From positions 85,250,871-85,314,870 of the forward strand of contig CM066994.1 of the NCBI GenBank assembly GCA_033977485.1: DNA of 64,000 bases, given 5' to 3'. This DNA comes from Hydrangea macrophylla (lineage: Eukaryota; Streptophyta; Magnoliopsida; Cornales; Hydrangeaceae). The notes below the pieces were generated by a model. It was not told the DNA's origin and searched no databases. It was given only the letters and a program-made list of their open reading frames with translations. The first letter of the stretch is position 1. The number at the start of each line of letters is the position of its first letter. Positions 43,906-55,797 of the stretch are shown in pieces. Both the position numbers and the translations under genes were made by a program.

Positions 43906-46227
43906 TCTCCTCGGACTCAAAGAATTTGAATGAAACTGATTAGAAAAAATGATTTTCTGTATCTGCGGACCTTTGGAAGAAACATATCAATTCTGTCAAA
44001 AGAAGGAAGTCACCTTTGCCCCTAGTCTTGGACTCTTCTTATACTGCCACTTTAGCGTTATGTTGTGATAGTGTTTGAAACCTCTGCTCATATCACTTTT
44101 GGGATTCTCATGAAGACTTTTCAAATCTTTATTCATCATCTTAAACCCACACATTTGAAACCATTTATTGACTCATCAAAGGAGGACAGACATGACAAAG
44201 CCAGTTACTCAAGATGACTGACTCAAACTCTGCATTCATTATGAATCAATGTGCTTTCATTGTGAATTTATATATCATCTCACCTTTCATTTATTCATCA
44301 TCTTACTAATGGTAGTGCTTTGCTGATATATCTAAGCTTTGAAAACTTCCCCTTTTTGATTTAGCAAATTATTTTCCCATCTAGAATGTACTTTAAATTA
44401 GTGCTTTAGCTTATAGAATGAAAGGCACTCTATTTCAATCCTTTCAAAACAAACTCAATTACTTGAGAACTTGCCTCTGGCATAGAGGGTTTTTGGCAGA
44501 CAAAGTTTGCCACTAGTCTTAAGGGCAGATAGACTCATCCAAGGGTATTGAGAACATGATGGTACAGGAAGCCTGCAGTGCATTTACTCCCAACTTGGAG
44601 GTAATCATCATGAATATGGTGGGCTGAAGCGGAAATCCCAATGCTGATGGGCAAACTTTGTTTGCCCTTGGTTTAGCAATACATATATAGCTCCAGGCAA
44701 ACACAAGTTTTACCCCTAGTGCAAAGGGTGATGCTTTTGGTTTAGGAATGGTTATAGACCAAGAACCTTGGAAGGTTCACCTACTTATCCCCAAGTGGGA
44801 ATCAAGTCCAAAGTAATTCAGCTGAGCCTTGAAAAAGAAATATCACGTGGTGTAATGATGTTTGTGACCGAACCGCACTGGCTGCCTACGTATCCCCAAG
44901 TGGGAATCAGGTCAAAACGTAGTTCATGTACTCTGGAGGTTTTGAAAGAATTAGGCTTCAAGAATTGGTGGGCTTTTCAGGCCATGTTTTCACTTGGGTT
45001 CAATGAATGCTCTTTCTGAAATGGGTCGCTTGTGGTAGCCTTCGAACAGGATGATGAGAACATGAACTACTCTTCCTTATTATTTTCTTCTTTTATTTTC
45101 TTTTCTTCTTTTTTGTCCTTTTGACGGTTGATTCTTTAACCTTTTCACTAGCTAGTATATCTTTACAACTCTCATAACACATCATGTTTTAATCATACTC
45201 TATCATGCTCACAAAGCAATATCAGTCCTCCAAACCACTCTTTATTTTTCTCAAAGATATCTTTGCATTGTTTTAGGCCCACTTAGCCATTGAGCCTCTC
45301 ACAAAATTTTGATACTAATTGATACTTCCAAATCTCTTTTTTCATTTTTAATTTCTTTTCTTTGTTGAGAACACAAAGCCTTGAGATAATTCATGTACCA
45401 TTGATGTACTTTGAAGTGCTCAAGAAATCTCAATCTCTTTTTTTTTTTTCCTTTTTTATTCTCTACCTTTTCTTTTCTCTTTCTTTTCTTTTTCTCTACC
45501 TTAATATCTCTTATTCTCTCCATGATTTTGACTGGCAAGGATTAAGATTTTTGAAATCAACACGTGTCTTATTTTTTTGCTCTAACTTTTGCCTAGGCGC
45601 CCTTTCGGGTTTTCATCCAAGCGAGCTCCTTTTTTCTTTTCATTTTCTTTTTCTACTATTTTTTGAAAGAAGAAGAAGTTCATTTCAAAAATCTAGCTAT
45701 CGTCAAGGACCAATTTTGTGGCTTTGGACTGGTTTGGCTCATCTTTTGGTATTTGAGAAAAGGGGATGGTGAGCAAGCATCAAGAAGTTCTAAGTTCATC
45801 TTTTCAAGATTGAGCAAGAGCATCTTTAAATTCTTAAAGTAACACTAATCAATTCTCTACCCCTCCTTGGATTTGGCATAGAATTTTCTTTGGTCATTTG
45901 GGGATCCTTTCTAATGCAACGATTTATTAACAGAGTATTTTCTATAATCGTTTGAAAAAGTGACTTTTCATTTTCTACTTCTTTTCTTTTTTTTCATTGG
46001 CTTAATGATCCATATATTCTCGATTTAGCACACTAAATCAAGCAGAATGAAATTTTATTCAACTAATAGAGAAAGAGGGTTACATTACTTGACTTGATAA
46101 ACAAAGCCTTGAAAAATAACTGACTGACTCAAAGACACGACTGGACCTGACACTTGACTCCTACTTGATATGACTTGATTACCGAACTAGACTTGACATG
46201 GTCTCAACCGGAGTGTCATAGATGATT
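43906..46227 (-). other. Non-coding interior of D homologous to A
   Basis: In reverse this follows A's order: the ATTTAAAGATGCTCTTG segment (near 45820), the GAAAACCCGAAAGGGCGCCT / AAAAGTTAGAGC module (about 45530-45625), GGGCAAAC-TTT-GTTTGCCC hairpin (44649-44667) among CAAACTTTG words, and a GAACTACG ... TACGTAGGCA motif (44884-44925). There is no coding similarity. The T-rich stretch 45425-45520 gives spurious ORFs. Confidence 0.7.
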
Positions 46228-46850
46228 TCAATTTACTGGGTCCCCAACAACATCAGTTCCAAACACTATCACTTCACTATCATCATTTGGACCTCCGGGT
46301 CCGCCTTCCCCTAACGGCAGTGATGATTTTCTGATCAATGAGATCCTGGATCTCATGGCGGAGTCTCGAGTAAGAATCGCAGTACAAGGATAGGTCATAT
46401 TTGCGAGGTAAGGATTTTGATGGTGGCCTTGGGTCCAGGGGATTGAGGTGACCACTCTTGATGAGGTGACCAAGGGCCATGGATAATGTCATGCTAAGGT
46501 TGGTGAATATTCTTGACTTGCCGGCTCGGCTTAATTTCAGATTCGACTTTGAACTTGAGTTGGCTTTTGGGTTGAGATATGTGCTTGGAATAACTCTTTG
46601 GTTAGTTAGGATTGGGCATGGCTATGGATTTTGGTGCTCGGCCGGGTGATCCATTATTCCCTTCTCCAATTTGTTCATCACTACCTCATTCAAATCCACT
46701 TACTTTTTGAGTAACTGATAGAGCTCGAGCGTTACCCTCTCCAATTGATTCACCCTTAAGTTTTGTTGCTCACTAGTGGCTTGCAGCTTGTTCACTCTCT
46801 CTTCCAAATCTCTTAAGGCCATTAGCGAATCAATCTCAAGGTGATGGTCC
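46228..46850 (-). pseudogene. gag: gag relic of element D
   Basis: From 46850 the minus strand reads MDHHLEIDSLMALRDLEERV, a coiled-coil N-terminus continuing with leucine spacing (NKLQATSEQQNLRVNQLERV). After stops it passes directly to a gag C-terminus (PLPRKYDLSLYC ... RLRHEIQDLIDQKI), like A's 'RLRHDIQNLIEDV'. The central gag domain (FDGTG ... W region) is missing and the zinc-knuckle spacing is shortened. It cannot function. Confidence 0.75.
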
Positions 46851-46930
46851 ATGTTCTCCTAAAATCAAGAAGACGAACCTAAGAGGTTAGAAGTGTCCTC
46901 ACTAGGGGATCTGGTTGTTCCACTCTTTCT

Positions 46931-47577
46931 ACAGGTTCACGACATGAAAAGGCCCGCATGCAGAATCAATTTTCAGGAGGCAAGGAATTTTGAAGAATTA
47001 TTTTGATCTTAATTGGAAGGAAGATGTTGTGGATTTGTATGCTATATGTATGCAATGATACTAGTTAATGTGATAAACGTGTTCATGCTTTGATGATTTG
47101 ATGTAACTGAATGCATGCACCGCACATATGGCACACGGATGAAATGCACGTGTATGTATGTGCCTACTCTATATGCAAAAGAAAGGAAAATTCTAATCCT
47201 AACACATAAACATATAAGCACATAAAATCCTCACCCATGTCAAGTGCGCTAATTTCTCTTCTCATTGTGATCCTCATTACCCCTTCAAAGTTTGAAAATT
47301 TTAGAATTCATTTGATAAGCATTTCCCTAGATGATGGGACCTTTTAAATTCTTAAGAAGCTTTCCTTTGAAGGCAACAACATTTCTCAACAAAAGATGAT
47401 TGGGTTGAAACTGTGCTTTGAAATTCATTTAAAAAGCATTTCTTTAATTGGGGAGATCTCTCAAATACAATTCTCAAGAATTTTGGATTATATTCCTCAA
47501 CCAAAAGGTGATTGGTTCAAAATTTTGCTTTGAAAAGCGTTTATTTAGTTGGTGAAACTTTTCAAAATATTTCAAGG
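46931..47577. repeat. D-H junction with ~105-bp tandem repeat
   Basis: About 46931-47260 is unassigned non-coding DNA; words such as ATCCTAAT and CAAGTGCGCT recall D's LTR but do not align well by eye. At 47290-47577 roughly three units carry GATGATTGGTT ... TTTGAAA.GCATTT ... CTCAAGAATTT. H begins at its right edge. Confidence 0.5.
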
Positions 47578-47608
47578 TTAGCAAGGAGCGATGACTTTCT
47601 CCAAGATA

Positions 47609-50194
47609 GGTTACGATTAAGAATAAGTACCTACTCCCTAGAATTGATGATTTGTTTGATCAGTTGCAAGGAGCGATGACTTTCTCCAAGATAGATCTAT
47701 GATTCGGATATCACCAATTGTTGGTTTGACCCCAAGATATTTTGAATACCGCTTTCAGGATGAGGTATGGGCATCATGAATTCTTGGTTATCTTTGGAAT
47801 TAACCAATACAGCAGTATTCATGGACCTAATGAATAGAGAATTTAGACCCTACTTGGACCATTTCATTATTGTGTTCATGGATGATATTCTAATCTACTC
47901 AAAGGCTGAGGAGGAACATGAGGAACATGTAAGGATCTCACTATAAACCCTCCGAGATAACCAACTATATGCAAAGTTCAGCAAGTGCGAGGTTCTTGCT
48001 GAAGGAAGTTAAATTTCTAGGACATGTTGTCTCGTAAGATGGAATATTCGTAGACTCGTTAAAGATAGACGTAATTCTAGATTGGAATATACCAACTACC
48101 ATAACAGAAGTCAGGAGTTTTCTTAGTCTAGCTGGATACTATCAAAGATTTATAGAAGGATTCTCCAAGATCATAACTCCCCTTACTGGACTAACGAAGA
48201 AGGATTTGAAGTTTGAATGGGGTAACAAGCATGAATGCGTATTCCAATAATTGAATGAAAGATTGACCATAGCACCAGTGCATGTGATACCCAAAAGCGA
48301 TGAGTAGTTCACCATTTATAGTGATGCATCACACCAAGGACTCGTATGTGTTCTGATGTAAGATGGGAAGGTAATCGCATATGGATCACGACAATTGAAA
48401 CCTCACAAGTTAAATTATTTGACGCATGACCTCAAGTTAGCTGTGATTGTTTTTGCACTCAAGATTTGGAGGCATTACCTCTATGGTGAAAAGTTTGATC
48501 TGTGATCGGATCATAAGAGTCGAAGATATTTGTTCTCTCAAAGGGAGTTGAACATGAGGTAGCGACATTGGATGGAATTGTTAAAGGAGTACGATTTCAC
48601 GTTACAATATCACCCTGGAAAGGCCAATGTAGTGGCCGATGTGTTGAGTCGGAAACCTCGAAGGATAGCAGTAACTTCTCTTATGGTTAAAGAGTGGCGA
48701 GCATTAGAAAACTTGACTGAATTAAGTATTCAAGCCTTGGATCCAAGTAAAGGGAAATACTTTGGATGTCTCATGGTGCAACCGATCCTCATCAGTCGTA
48801 TTTTGGAGATACAAAAGAAGAATGACGGACTACAAGAGTGGTTCGCAAGCAACGCAGTGAAAGGACCCAAGAATTAGAGTATTGATGTGAATAGAACACT
48901 CAGATGTAGAGGTAAACTTTGTGTGCCAGATGAAGATTATCTTAGAAAGGAGATACCGGAAGAAGCTCAAAAGTCGTGAATGACTATCCACCCAGGAGGT
49001 ACAAAAATGTACAAAGATTTGAAGAGAATCTTCTAGTGGGAAGGAATGAAGTGAGAAGTTGCAAAACACGTGTCTCAATGTCTTACGTGTAAGCAAGTAA
49101 AAGTAGAAAAATATAAACCGCCCAGACTTCTACAACCATTACCAGTTCCTGGATAGAAATGGGAACATATCACTATGGACTTCGTGGTAGGATTGCTGAG
49201 ATCTCAGCAAAACCACGATGCTATTTGGGTAGTTGTGGACCGACTTACCAAATCGATGCATCATAGCTTAGGGTATGTCGTATCCAGTTGAGCGTTTGAG
49301 CCGTATGTATTTACAAGTTGTGTGACTTCATAGTATACTTGTGTTAATCATATCAGACCGTGACTCATAATTTACTACAGAGTTCTAGAAGAGTCTATAG
49401 TCAGCTTTGGGGACTTCATTAAGCTTGAGCACCACCTTTCACCCACAGACTGATGGACAGACTGAATGAGTTAACCAGGTGACAGAGAACATGCTTCAAG
49501 CATATGTTATTGATTTTGAGAGCTCATGGGAGACTCATATACCATTTGTCGAGTTTTTATACAACTACAGTCACCACTCGAGCATAAGCACGACACCCTT
49601 TGAAGCCTTGTATGGAAGACCGTGTCTATCGCCTTTGTGTTGGGCAGAAGTTGGATGCAATCAACAGCTTGGACCCAAATTAGTTCAAGAAACTAACAAG
49701 AAGATCCAGATCATGAAAGAAAGGATGAAAATGGAGCAGAGTAGGCATAAGAATTATACGGATAAATGCTGTAGACGTTTGGAATTCAGTGTTGGGGATT
49801 ATGTGCTACTCAAGGTATCTTCGATGCGAGGAATTGTCATATTTGGACAGAAGCGAGGAAAATTAGCACTGCATTTCATTGGACCATTTGAGATCCTCAA
49901 ACGTGTAGGAAAGGTTGCCTATAGACTCTCGTTGCCACCCAAGATGTCGGGGGTGCATGACGTCTTTCACGTTAGCATGCTGAGGAAGTGCGCTCACAAT
50001 CCGTGTTATGAAATCAACTTTGAAGACATCCAGGTAAATGATAATGTCTCCTTCAACGAAGGACCAATGCAAATTTTGGATCATGGAGCTAAGAAGCTGA
50101 GATTCAGTGGAAGTTCCACGACAAAGGAGAAGCTTCATTGGAGTTGGATTCGGAGATGCGTGAGAGGTATCCAAAGTTGTTTAGTGATGCTTAG
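47609..50194 (+). pseudogene. pol: pol of element H (RT, RNase H, INT, chromodomain), decayed
   Basis: RT begins [20 protein letters not shown] and has 'TFSKIDL' followed by [14 protein letters not shown] and, in other frames, a decayed YxDD region near 47870-47900. 'KEVKFLGHVVS' lies near 48010. RNase H-like pieces include YSDASHQGLV, then YHPGKANVVADVLSRKPRR (about 48610-48665). The integrase zinc region is near 48960-49100. Its core shows [12 protein letters not shown] and '[11 protein letters not shown]'. Its C-terminus is open at 49479-50000 (YNYSHHSSISTTPFEALYGR, 'VSMLRK'). The chromodomain relic runs from 'GPMQILDH' through a frameshift near 50103 to EMRERYPKLFSDA and the stop at 50192-50194. 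More than ten stops and shifts make it inactive. Confidence 0.88.
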
Positions 50195-50329
50195 TTTGGA
50201 TTTTGGGTACGAAATCTTTATTTAGAGGGAGATAATGTAATACCATGTAATTTCATTATACTTTGATGTTTCTATAAATATAAATAAAGACCCTTTGATT
50301 TATTCTTGCCTTTGTTGATTTTTAGATCC

Positions 50330-51075
50330 CAATCGATTCAATTGTCATCTTTTGAACTCCAATCGATTGCCATCTTTCCAATCGATTGAAATCCTGCCAA
50401 CCTGAATTCATTATATTGAACTATCCCAATCGATTGCCTTGTTATCCAATTGATTTCCTTAAAATATCTATGCCCAATTGATTGCCTCTAGTTTTAATCG
50501 ATTGGCACTAGCAGTGACAAGTTTTCTTCTTTGCTTCGTGTTTTGATGCGTGGCAATCTCATTTCTCTATATATATATATGGACCCCTTTTGTCCATTTT
50601 GAGGTTGTTAGACGGTTCTTGAGAGGGAGAGAGTGATATATATTATACACACTTATATACATACATATATATACCTATATACACATACACGCATTGCCCT
50701 TAGGTAGAAGAAAGAAGAGAAGATAAGAAGGATAAAGAGAAGAGAAAGAGAGACAGAGGAGAGGCAGAGAAGAGATCAAGAGGAGGAGAGAGAGAGCTCA
50801 AGCTTCATAGCCACCACCCATACACCAAACGCACCCTTAGCTGAGTTTTAACTCACTTGGTTGTTGTATTATGATGTTTTACAAGTTTGAATGAGGATTA
50901 GACATAGCTTTTACATTCCTTGGATGTTTATATATGTTGGACTAAATTTCTGCTATAGAAGATGAAGTCCTAATCAATTGGGATGGTTTCCAATCGATTG
51001 CCATCAGTCTGGACCCAATCGATTGGATAGTTTTCCAATCGATTGCCATTTGTTATAACCCAATCGATTACCAAG
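50330..51075. repeat. CAATCGATTG sites in the LTR of H
   Basis: Several perfect or one-off copies cluster at 50330-50510 and 50975-51075, often preceded by CC and followed by CCAT. A CCTGAATTCAT word between sites is shared with G's LTR in the same relative place. Confidence 0.85.
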
Positions 51076-51414
51076 TTTTCCAATGGCAATTGCAAAATAT
51101 GGATTGTTTCTTTTGTTTATTATGTGAGGGTTCAATCATTCGATTATCGATCTAGTTTTTCGTGCATGACGTGACATGACTATGGGGTAGTAAGGGATAA
51201 TGTGATACTATAATGGAATAATATACATGTTGAATAAAGGGCTTAACGCATTGAACAGTGGAACCAATTGTATAATGATGATATAATGTTGTTAAGTGAC
51301 TTGAGAAGCTGACGTGCATAGTAGTAGGTCTATCGACTGCGGAGGTTGATAATATTTATGATTGGTACGTGGGCAATGCGATCGCGAAGAGCGTACAATA
51401 TGGGTTGCGATATA

Positions 51415-52080
51415 CTGATATTGCCTTAGTCCATGGGAGAGACTAAGGGATATATTAGTGGCATTGCCTTAGTCCATAGGAGAGGCTAAGGGGTATATTG
51501 GTGGTACATTGTCTTAGTCCATGAAGGAGACTAAGGGATACATATTATGGAAACAGATGTAATGTTGTGATTTACCTACATTGCCTTAGTCTATGAGAGA
51601 GACTAAGGGATACACTGGTGGGGTCGCCTTAGTCCATGAGAGAGACTAAGGGATAGATTTGTGATGTCACCCTAATCCATGAGAGAGACTAAGAGATACA
51701 TAATGTGGCTAGCACCCGGGTCTAATAGAGGCTAAGAAAATGTCATCTTACTCCATGACCGAGACAAGAGAGATCCGATAGAGACTAAGGGCATGGTCAC
51801 GTTAGTCCAAGACCGAGACTGAGGGTTATGCCGATGCTATCATCTTAATCCTACAAAGATTAATGGAATATTACCTTAGTTTATGATTGGGATAGGAAAT
51901 CCGAATAGAGGCTACATATTATATCACTTTAGTCCATGACCGAGACTAAGAGGGATACCTCATGAATTTAATCCGATAGAGATTAAAGGAGTATCACCTT
52001 AGCCCATGACCGAGACGGGAATTCTGAATAGAGGCTACAGGGATATGTCACTTTAGTCCAAGACCGAGATTAAGAGGAAT
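51415..52080. repeat. ~60-bp hairpin repeat CCTTAGTC ... GACTAAGG (LTR of H)
   Basis: A dozen or so units are present. The best (51424-51448) has an 8-bp perfect stem around CATGGGAGA. Others change in pairs: TTTAATC/GATTAAA at 51967-51987 and TTAATC/GATTAA near 51845-51863. Confidence 0.88.
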
Positions 52081-52938
52081 ATATCATGGAAGAGAAATGT
52101 GTATGAATTGTGTGTTGGAAAGTTGGGACTACATGTCGAGTTAGATGAGTTGTAATATATTGGACTATAGGCCAGGATAGGAAAGTGGGAGGTAAAGCTA
52201 CGTGCGAGATGTGGATCCAAGAGTCCATGTTATGATGGGAATTGGTTGGGACGATGTTGTTATAATAAGTTGGTGCAAATAACGATACGATTGATTAATG
52301 ATGTTGTTTTATACACTGCATATCTGTGGATACTTTGCTAGTATTTTCATTCACTCAGCTTTCGTAGCTGACGGCATTTTGTTGCTGCAAATAACGAGAT
52401 GATTGTTTAATGATGTTTTTATATACTGCATATTTGTGGATACTTTGCTAGTATTTTCATTCACTTGGCTTTTGTAACTGACGGCGTTTTATGCCGCTGG
52501 ATATTCAACGTCCAGCTGGCCAGGGTTATGAGTATACAAGAGATGCATACATGGATAGAGGCTACGAGGATGGAGACTACGATGACGGAGGCTATGCTGG
52601 TGCTGACTACTACGCAAGCTGAAGACTTGAATCATGATGTTGACAGTTATGCTTATGTTTTTGGAGACTCTGTAATAGCTACATTTATAATCGGCGTATG
52701 TTGCCGTAATACTTTAATTATGTTTCTGTAGATACTTAATGTTTGTAATAGTTTAATATTAAACTCTGATTATATATATCAAAATTAGATATTCCAAATT
52801 CATGGTTTAATCTAGTACTGGTATGATTAGACTTTGTTCATGGACAATGTGGTGACTTTCAACTATCTTAGTCTACAGGTCCAAAAAAGGAATTCATTTT
52901 CTCTATTTTTGCTACTGCAGGGTGTGACACTTTTAAAA

Positions 52939-54191
52939 TGTTGAGCTTTTGTGATGGGACAATGATCGTGGGCCCCATAATTTTTTTCTAGCATTACATG
53001 CGAGTGAAATTGTTTGCTGATTAACTGAAGCCCGATGATGAAGTTTTGGCGTGAAGTCATGGCCATATAACATTTGATTAAGATTTGTTCTTCAATGGGC
53101 CCTACCATCTATAAATTGCAAAGCGACCACAATACTTCATACTTTACTGCAAAATCAAGTCCACTAACTACTTTGACAGTATGCCTAATTCAAAAAATGT
53201 GCCCGAGAATCCAATGTGCATTGAGTCCGAATTTCCCAACACCATTGTAGTCAAATTTTTAACAACTTTTGTGACCCACCATGCTTGCAACCATTATTAA
53301 TTTAAAGAACCAACTTGCTCATATCTTTTGATCAAATGCTCCCAAACAATCAGTCATGTGACAAAATACATATTTTGGGTGCAAACAATTATGCCCCCCA
53401 CACCCCCATAGCTCTTTAAAAATGAAAGAAGTGATTTTTTGGAGAGCTATTTTTTCAGCCTGGTGACCCATTTTTGCAAACTAACTGATGGTGTTTGCAC
53501 CACAAAAGAATATTAAAAGTGGGTCCACAAAATCTGAGAAAGAATAACACATAGAATGTGTACGAAGGCAGAGTGATGGAGAAAGCAAGCTGATTCAACA
53601 TAATAACGCCATAATCAAATACGAAAGCCACGTCAGTAGCGTGATTGTTATTGGCGATTTTGTTGAATTAAATGAGTGACACGTGTGATACAAAGCGGTA
53701 ACGAGCGTGATCATGGATGAAGCCCATTATTCCAAGATCATGGAGATAGTGGGCAGTTTCTCAGTACATGAGGCAGTAATTATCACTGCTATTACCTATT
53801 TAAAGGAACAAAGAAACAAGGAGAGGAGATCCCGGAGATCAAGAATACTTAGCATATTTTTATACTTTGCATCATGCATTTCCTTTATCTTTATTTACTA
53901 GGAGTAGCTTTGTACTTAGACCTCAATTAAAAGGTGAGATTACCACTTCTGATTGTACTTTGTTCTGTGAATGCTTCAATGGAATTCGCACTCTATTTTC
54001 CTTTAAACTAGTCTCAGTTTAGTTTTATTCACATTCCAAGTCCTTGATCTTTGGTTGACACAACTTGAACCTATTTAGAGAAATCTCGCTCCTCTGTTTC
54101 TCTACTCGTCTAATTTGTCAAATTGTTCACTTCAAGAGGACATTTGTCTGGCACGCCCGCACTTTAACACTTGCATATTTTCTGCCATACA
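52939..54191 (+). repeat. Probable 5' LTR of element F (left edge uncertain)
   Basis: The right edge is fixed by the PBS: the LTR ends CTGCCATACA at 54191. A TATTTAAAGG box near 53797 fits an LTR promoter. The left edge is not certain; candidates with a TGT start are 52939 (TGTTGAGC) and about 53680. No gene was found in 52930-53680, which is plain AT-rich DNA. The short ORF at 53707-53901 lies in LTR sequence and is not a gene. Confidence 0.45.
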
Positions 54192-54196
54192 GTTTT

Positions 54197-54214
54197 TGGC
54201 ACGCTCGATGGGAC
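54197..54214 (+). other. Primer binding site of element F
   Basis: TGGCACGCTCGATGGGAC lies five bases after the LTR end. It is close to the TGGCACGCCCGGTGGGAC form found in other Tat-lineage elements. The donor tRNA was not worked out. Confidence 0.75.
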
Positions 54215-54240
54215 CTTTGTGAAGAATTGACCAGCTCGTC

Positions 54241-55797
54241 ATGCCACCAAAAAAGAATTTGACAAAAGATAAAGGGGTCGCAGTGCTACCAGAAATGGAT
54301 GTGCCGACAGTAGAAGAAAATGCTGAAAGGGAGGTTCATGGTAATATCAGTGATCAGTCTCATACTGATAGCCATGAAGCACTCCAACAATAGCCTGGAA
54401 ATGTTGAAACCACTACAAGTGGGCTAGACCAACAAGCGCTGAAGGAATATGCATCAGTAATGCATTTTAATTTGGACAGTACACTACATGATTGGCTTCA
54501 AGCCAACTCACAACAAACATCTACAATTGTGAAACCGTTCATAGACATGATGCAAAAGATGGAAGATCAGATTACTAAGAGTATTGACCAGCAGATGTCG
54601 TAGATGACAGAAAAATTTGGTCTGGCGTCCTCTTTGAAAAATGGTGCCCAGAAGGAGTCTACACAAATCCCTATAAATCAGGCTCCAGAACTGAGTTATG
54701 GGAATGTAAAGGTTCTAGCCCAGCCTACAATACCCAATTTTTCAACTCATCCTGGATCTGATATGTTTGATTACGCATCAAGTTCTAGCAACTAACCAGG
54801 ACAGAATCAGCTGGGATAGAGTGTGGGGCCTACAGGTGTTCAATAGGCATCGAATGGTCTTAATATAAGCACTCACAATGGGTTCCAAGTCAGACAAATG
54901 ATGGTACTAGTCCATCTGCCTGGTTACCATGATGGTTCCCATCCACAAACTGCTGGTCTTTCAATGGGTAGGTCATCAGTCTAGCCCTTGTGGACGAACG
55001 CAGGTCCACCTATTTAATCAGGGGCTCAAATGGCAAGTATATCTCAAGCACATGCTTATCAGAATAGGGGACGCTTTCATCAGTCAAGATGGCATACCGG
55101 AGGGTGTTATCAGCCAGCAGATTAGACTGGGGGGCAACCCTGGCCGCTGTTAGGACACACTAGGGGTCATCAGCAGTCGATGGCACCAGTAGGAGTCCAA
55201 TGTCAGCAACCCATGGGACATAATGGAGGACCTGATTTTCCTGTCCATCAGCCTGTTGGAAACGAGGCACGTAATCCCTATCATCCTGATATTCATGGCC
55301 ATATTCCTTTAGGGATAAATAGGGATGACATGGTAGATGTCATTAGAGAACAGGTACATGGGCAAGTTAGGGAGCAGGTCAATGACCAGCTAAGAGCACA
55401 GTTTGGGGTAGTATTTCAGGCCCCTATACACCCATAATATCAAAAACCATACCCAGACTTCATTGATAGAATGTTCAAGTTCCCAAGATACTTTAGAATA
55501 CCTGAATTTACTCTGTTCTTTGGTGGGGATGGACAGACCACTTTGGAGCATATTGCTCGTTTCACGGCACAATGTGGTGATGTTTTCTATAATGATATGT
55601 TAAAATTAAGGTTGTTTGGGAATTCACTTATTGGACCTACCTTTACTTGGTATGCGAACCTCCCTACAAGCTCAGTTCAAACTTGGCAAGATATGGAACG
55701 AATCTTTCATAGCCAGTTTAATCAGACTGACCCAAATGTGACCATTGCCGATTTGGCTAGATTAAAACAAAATGCAGGAGAGAATGTAGAGACATTT
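54241..55797 (+). pseudogene. gag: gag of element F, 5' part
   Basis: The start is ATG at 54241 (MPPKKNLTKDKG). The N-terminal linker is polar and Gln-rich. In the first 600 bases of the frame, stops occur at 54391, 54601, 54793, 54817 and 54844, most where Gln would fit. The core domain lies at about 55380-55797: KFPRYFRIPEFTLFFGGDGQ, 'TLEHIARFTAQCGD', KLRLFGNSLIGPTFTWYANL and NVTIADLARLKQNAGENVETF. There the solo LTR E interrupts, and the frame resumes at 58586. Tat-lineage gag by style. Confidence 0.85.

Larger units (their letters stand above)
37916..46930 (-). mobile_element. Element D: minus-strand relative of A, 5' end lost
   Basis: On the minus strand: a gag relic (46850-46228), non-coding DNA homologous to A's interior (46220-43900), three tandem-repeat blocks (43900-40985), a polypurine tract (40560-40548) and a 3' LTR (40547-37916). 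No protease, RT or integrase is present. The 5' LTR and PBS are missing; the break lies between about 46930 and 47577 next to truncated element H. Confidence 0.8.
47578..52929 (+). mobile_element. Element H: 5'-truncated chromovirus (Tekay/Del type)
   Basis: This holds a decayed pol from the middle of RT through RNase H and integrase to a chromodomain relic, then a polypurine tract (about 50224-50235, AGAGGGAGATAA) and a 3' LTR (50236-52929). Gag, protease, the first part of RT and the 5' LTR are missing. LTR motifs match element G. Confidence 0.85.
50236..52929 (+). repeat. 3' LTR of H
   Basis: This starts TGTAATACCATG after the polypurine tract and ends CAGGGTGTGACA. It holds a TATA run (about 50566-50580), GA-rich leader DNA (50620-50790), CAATCGATTG palindromes, the CTTAGTC hairpin array and, near 52350-52500, a CACTCAGCTTT ... 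GCTGACGGC block present twice and shared with G. Small ORFs here are not supported. Without the 5' LTR the right edge is inferred from the CA end. Confidence 0.8.

Noticed and set aside
52350..52500. Possible MITE from duplicated CACTCAGCTTT ... GCTGACGGC
   Set aside because: This is a direct duplication within the LTR of H that is shared with G's LTR, not an inverted-repeat element.
53707..53901. 64-codon ORF ending in a hydrophobic tail
   Set aside because: It falls inside the probable LTR of F over the promoter region and has no similarity.
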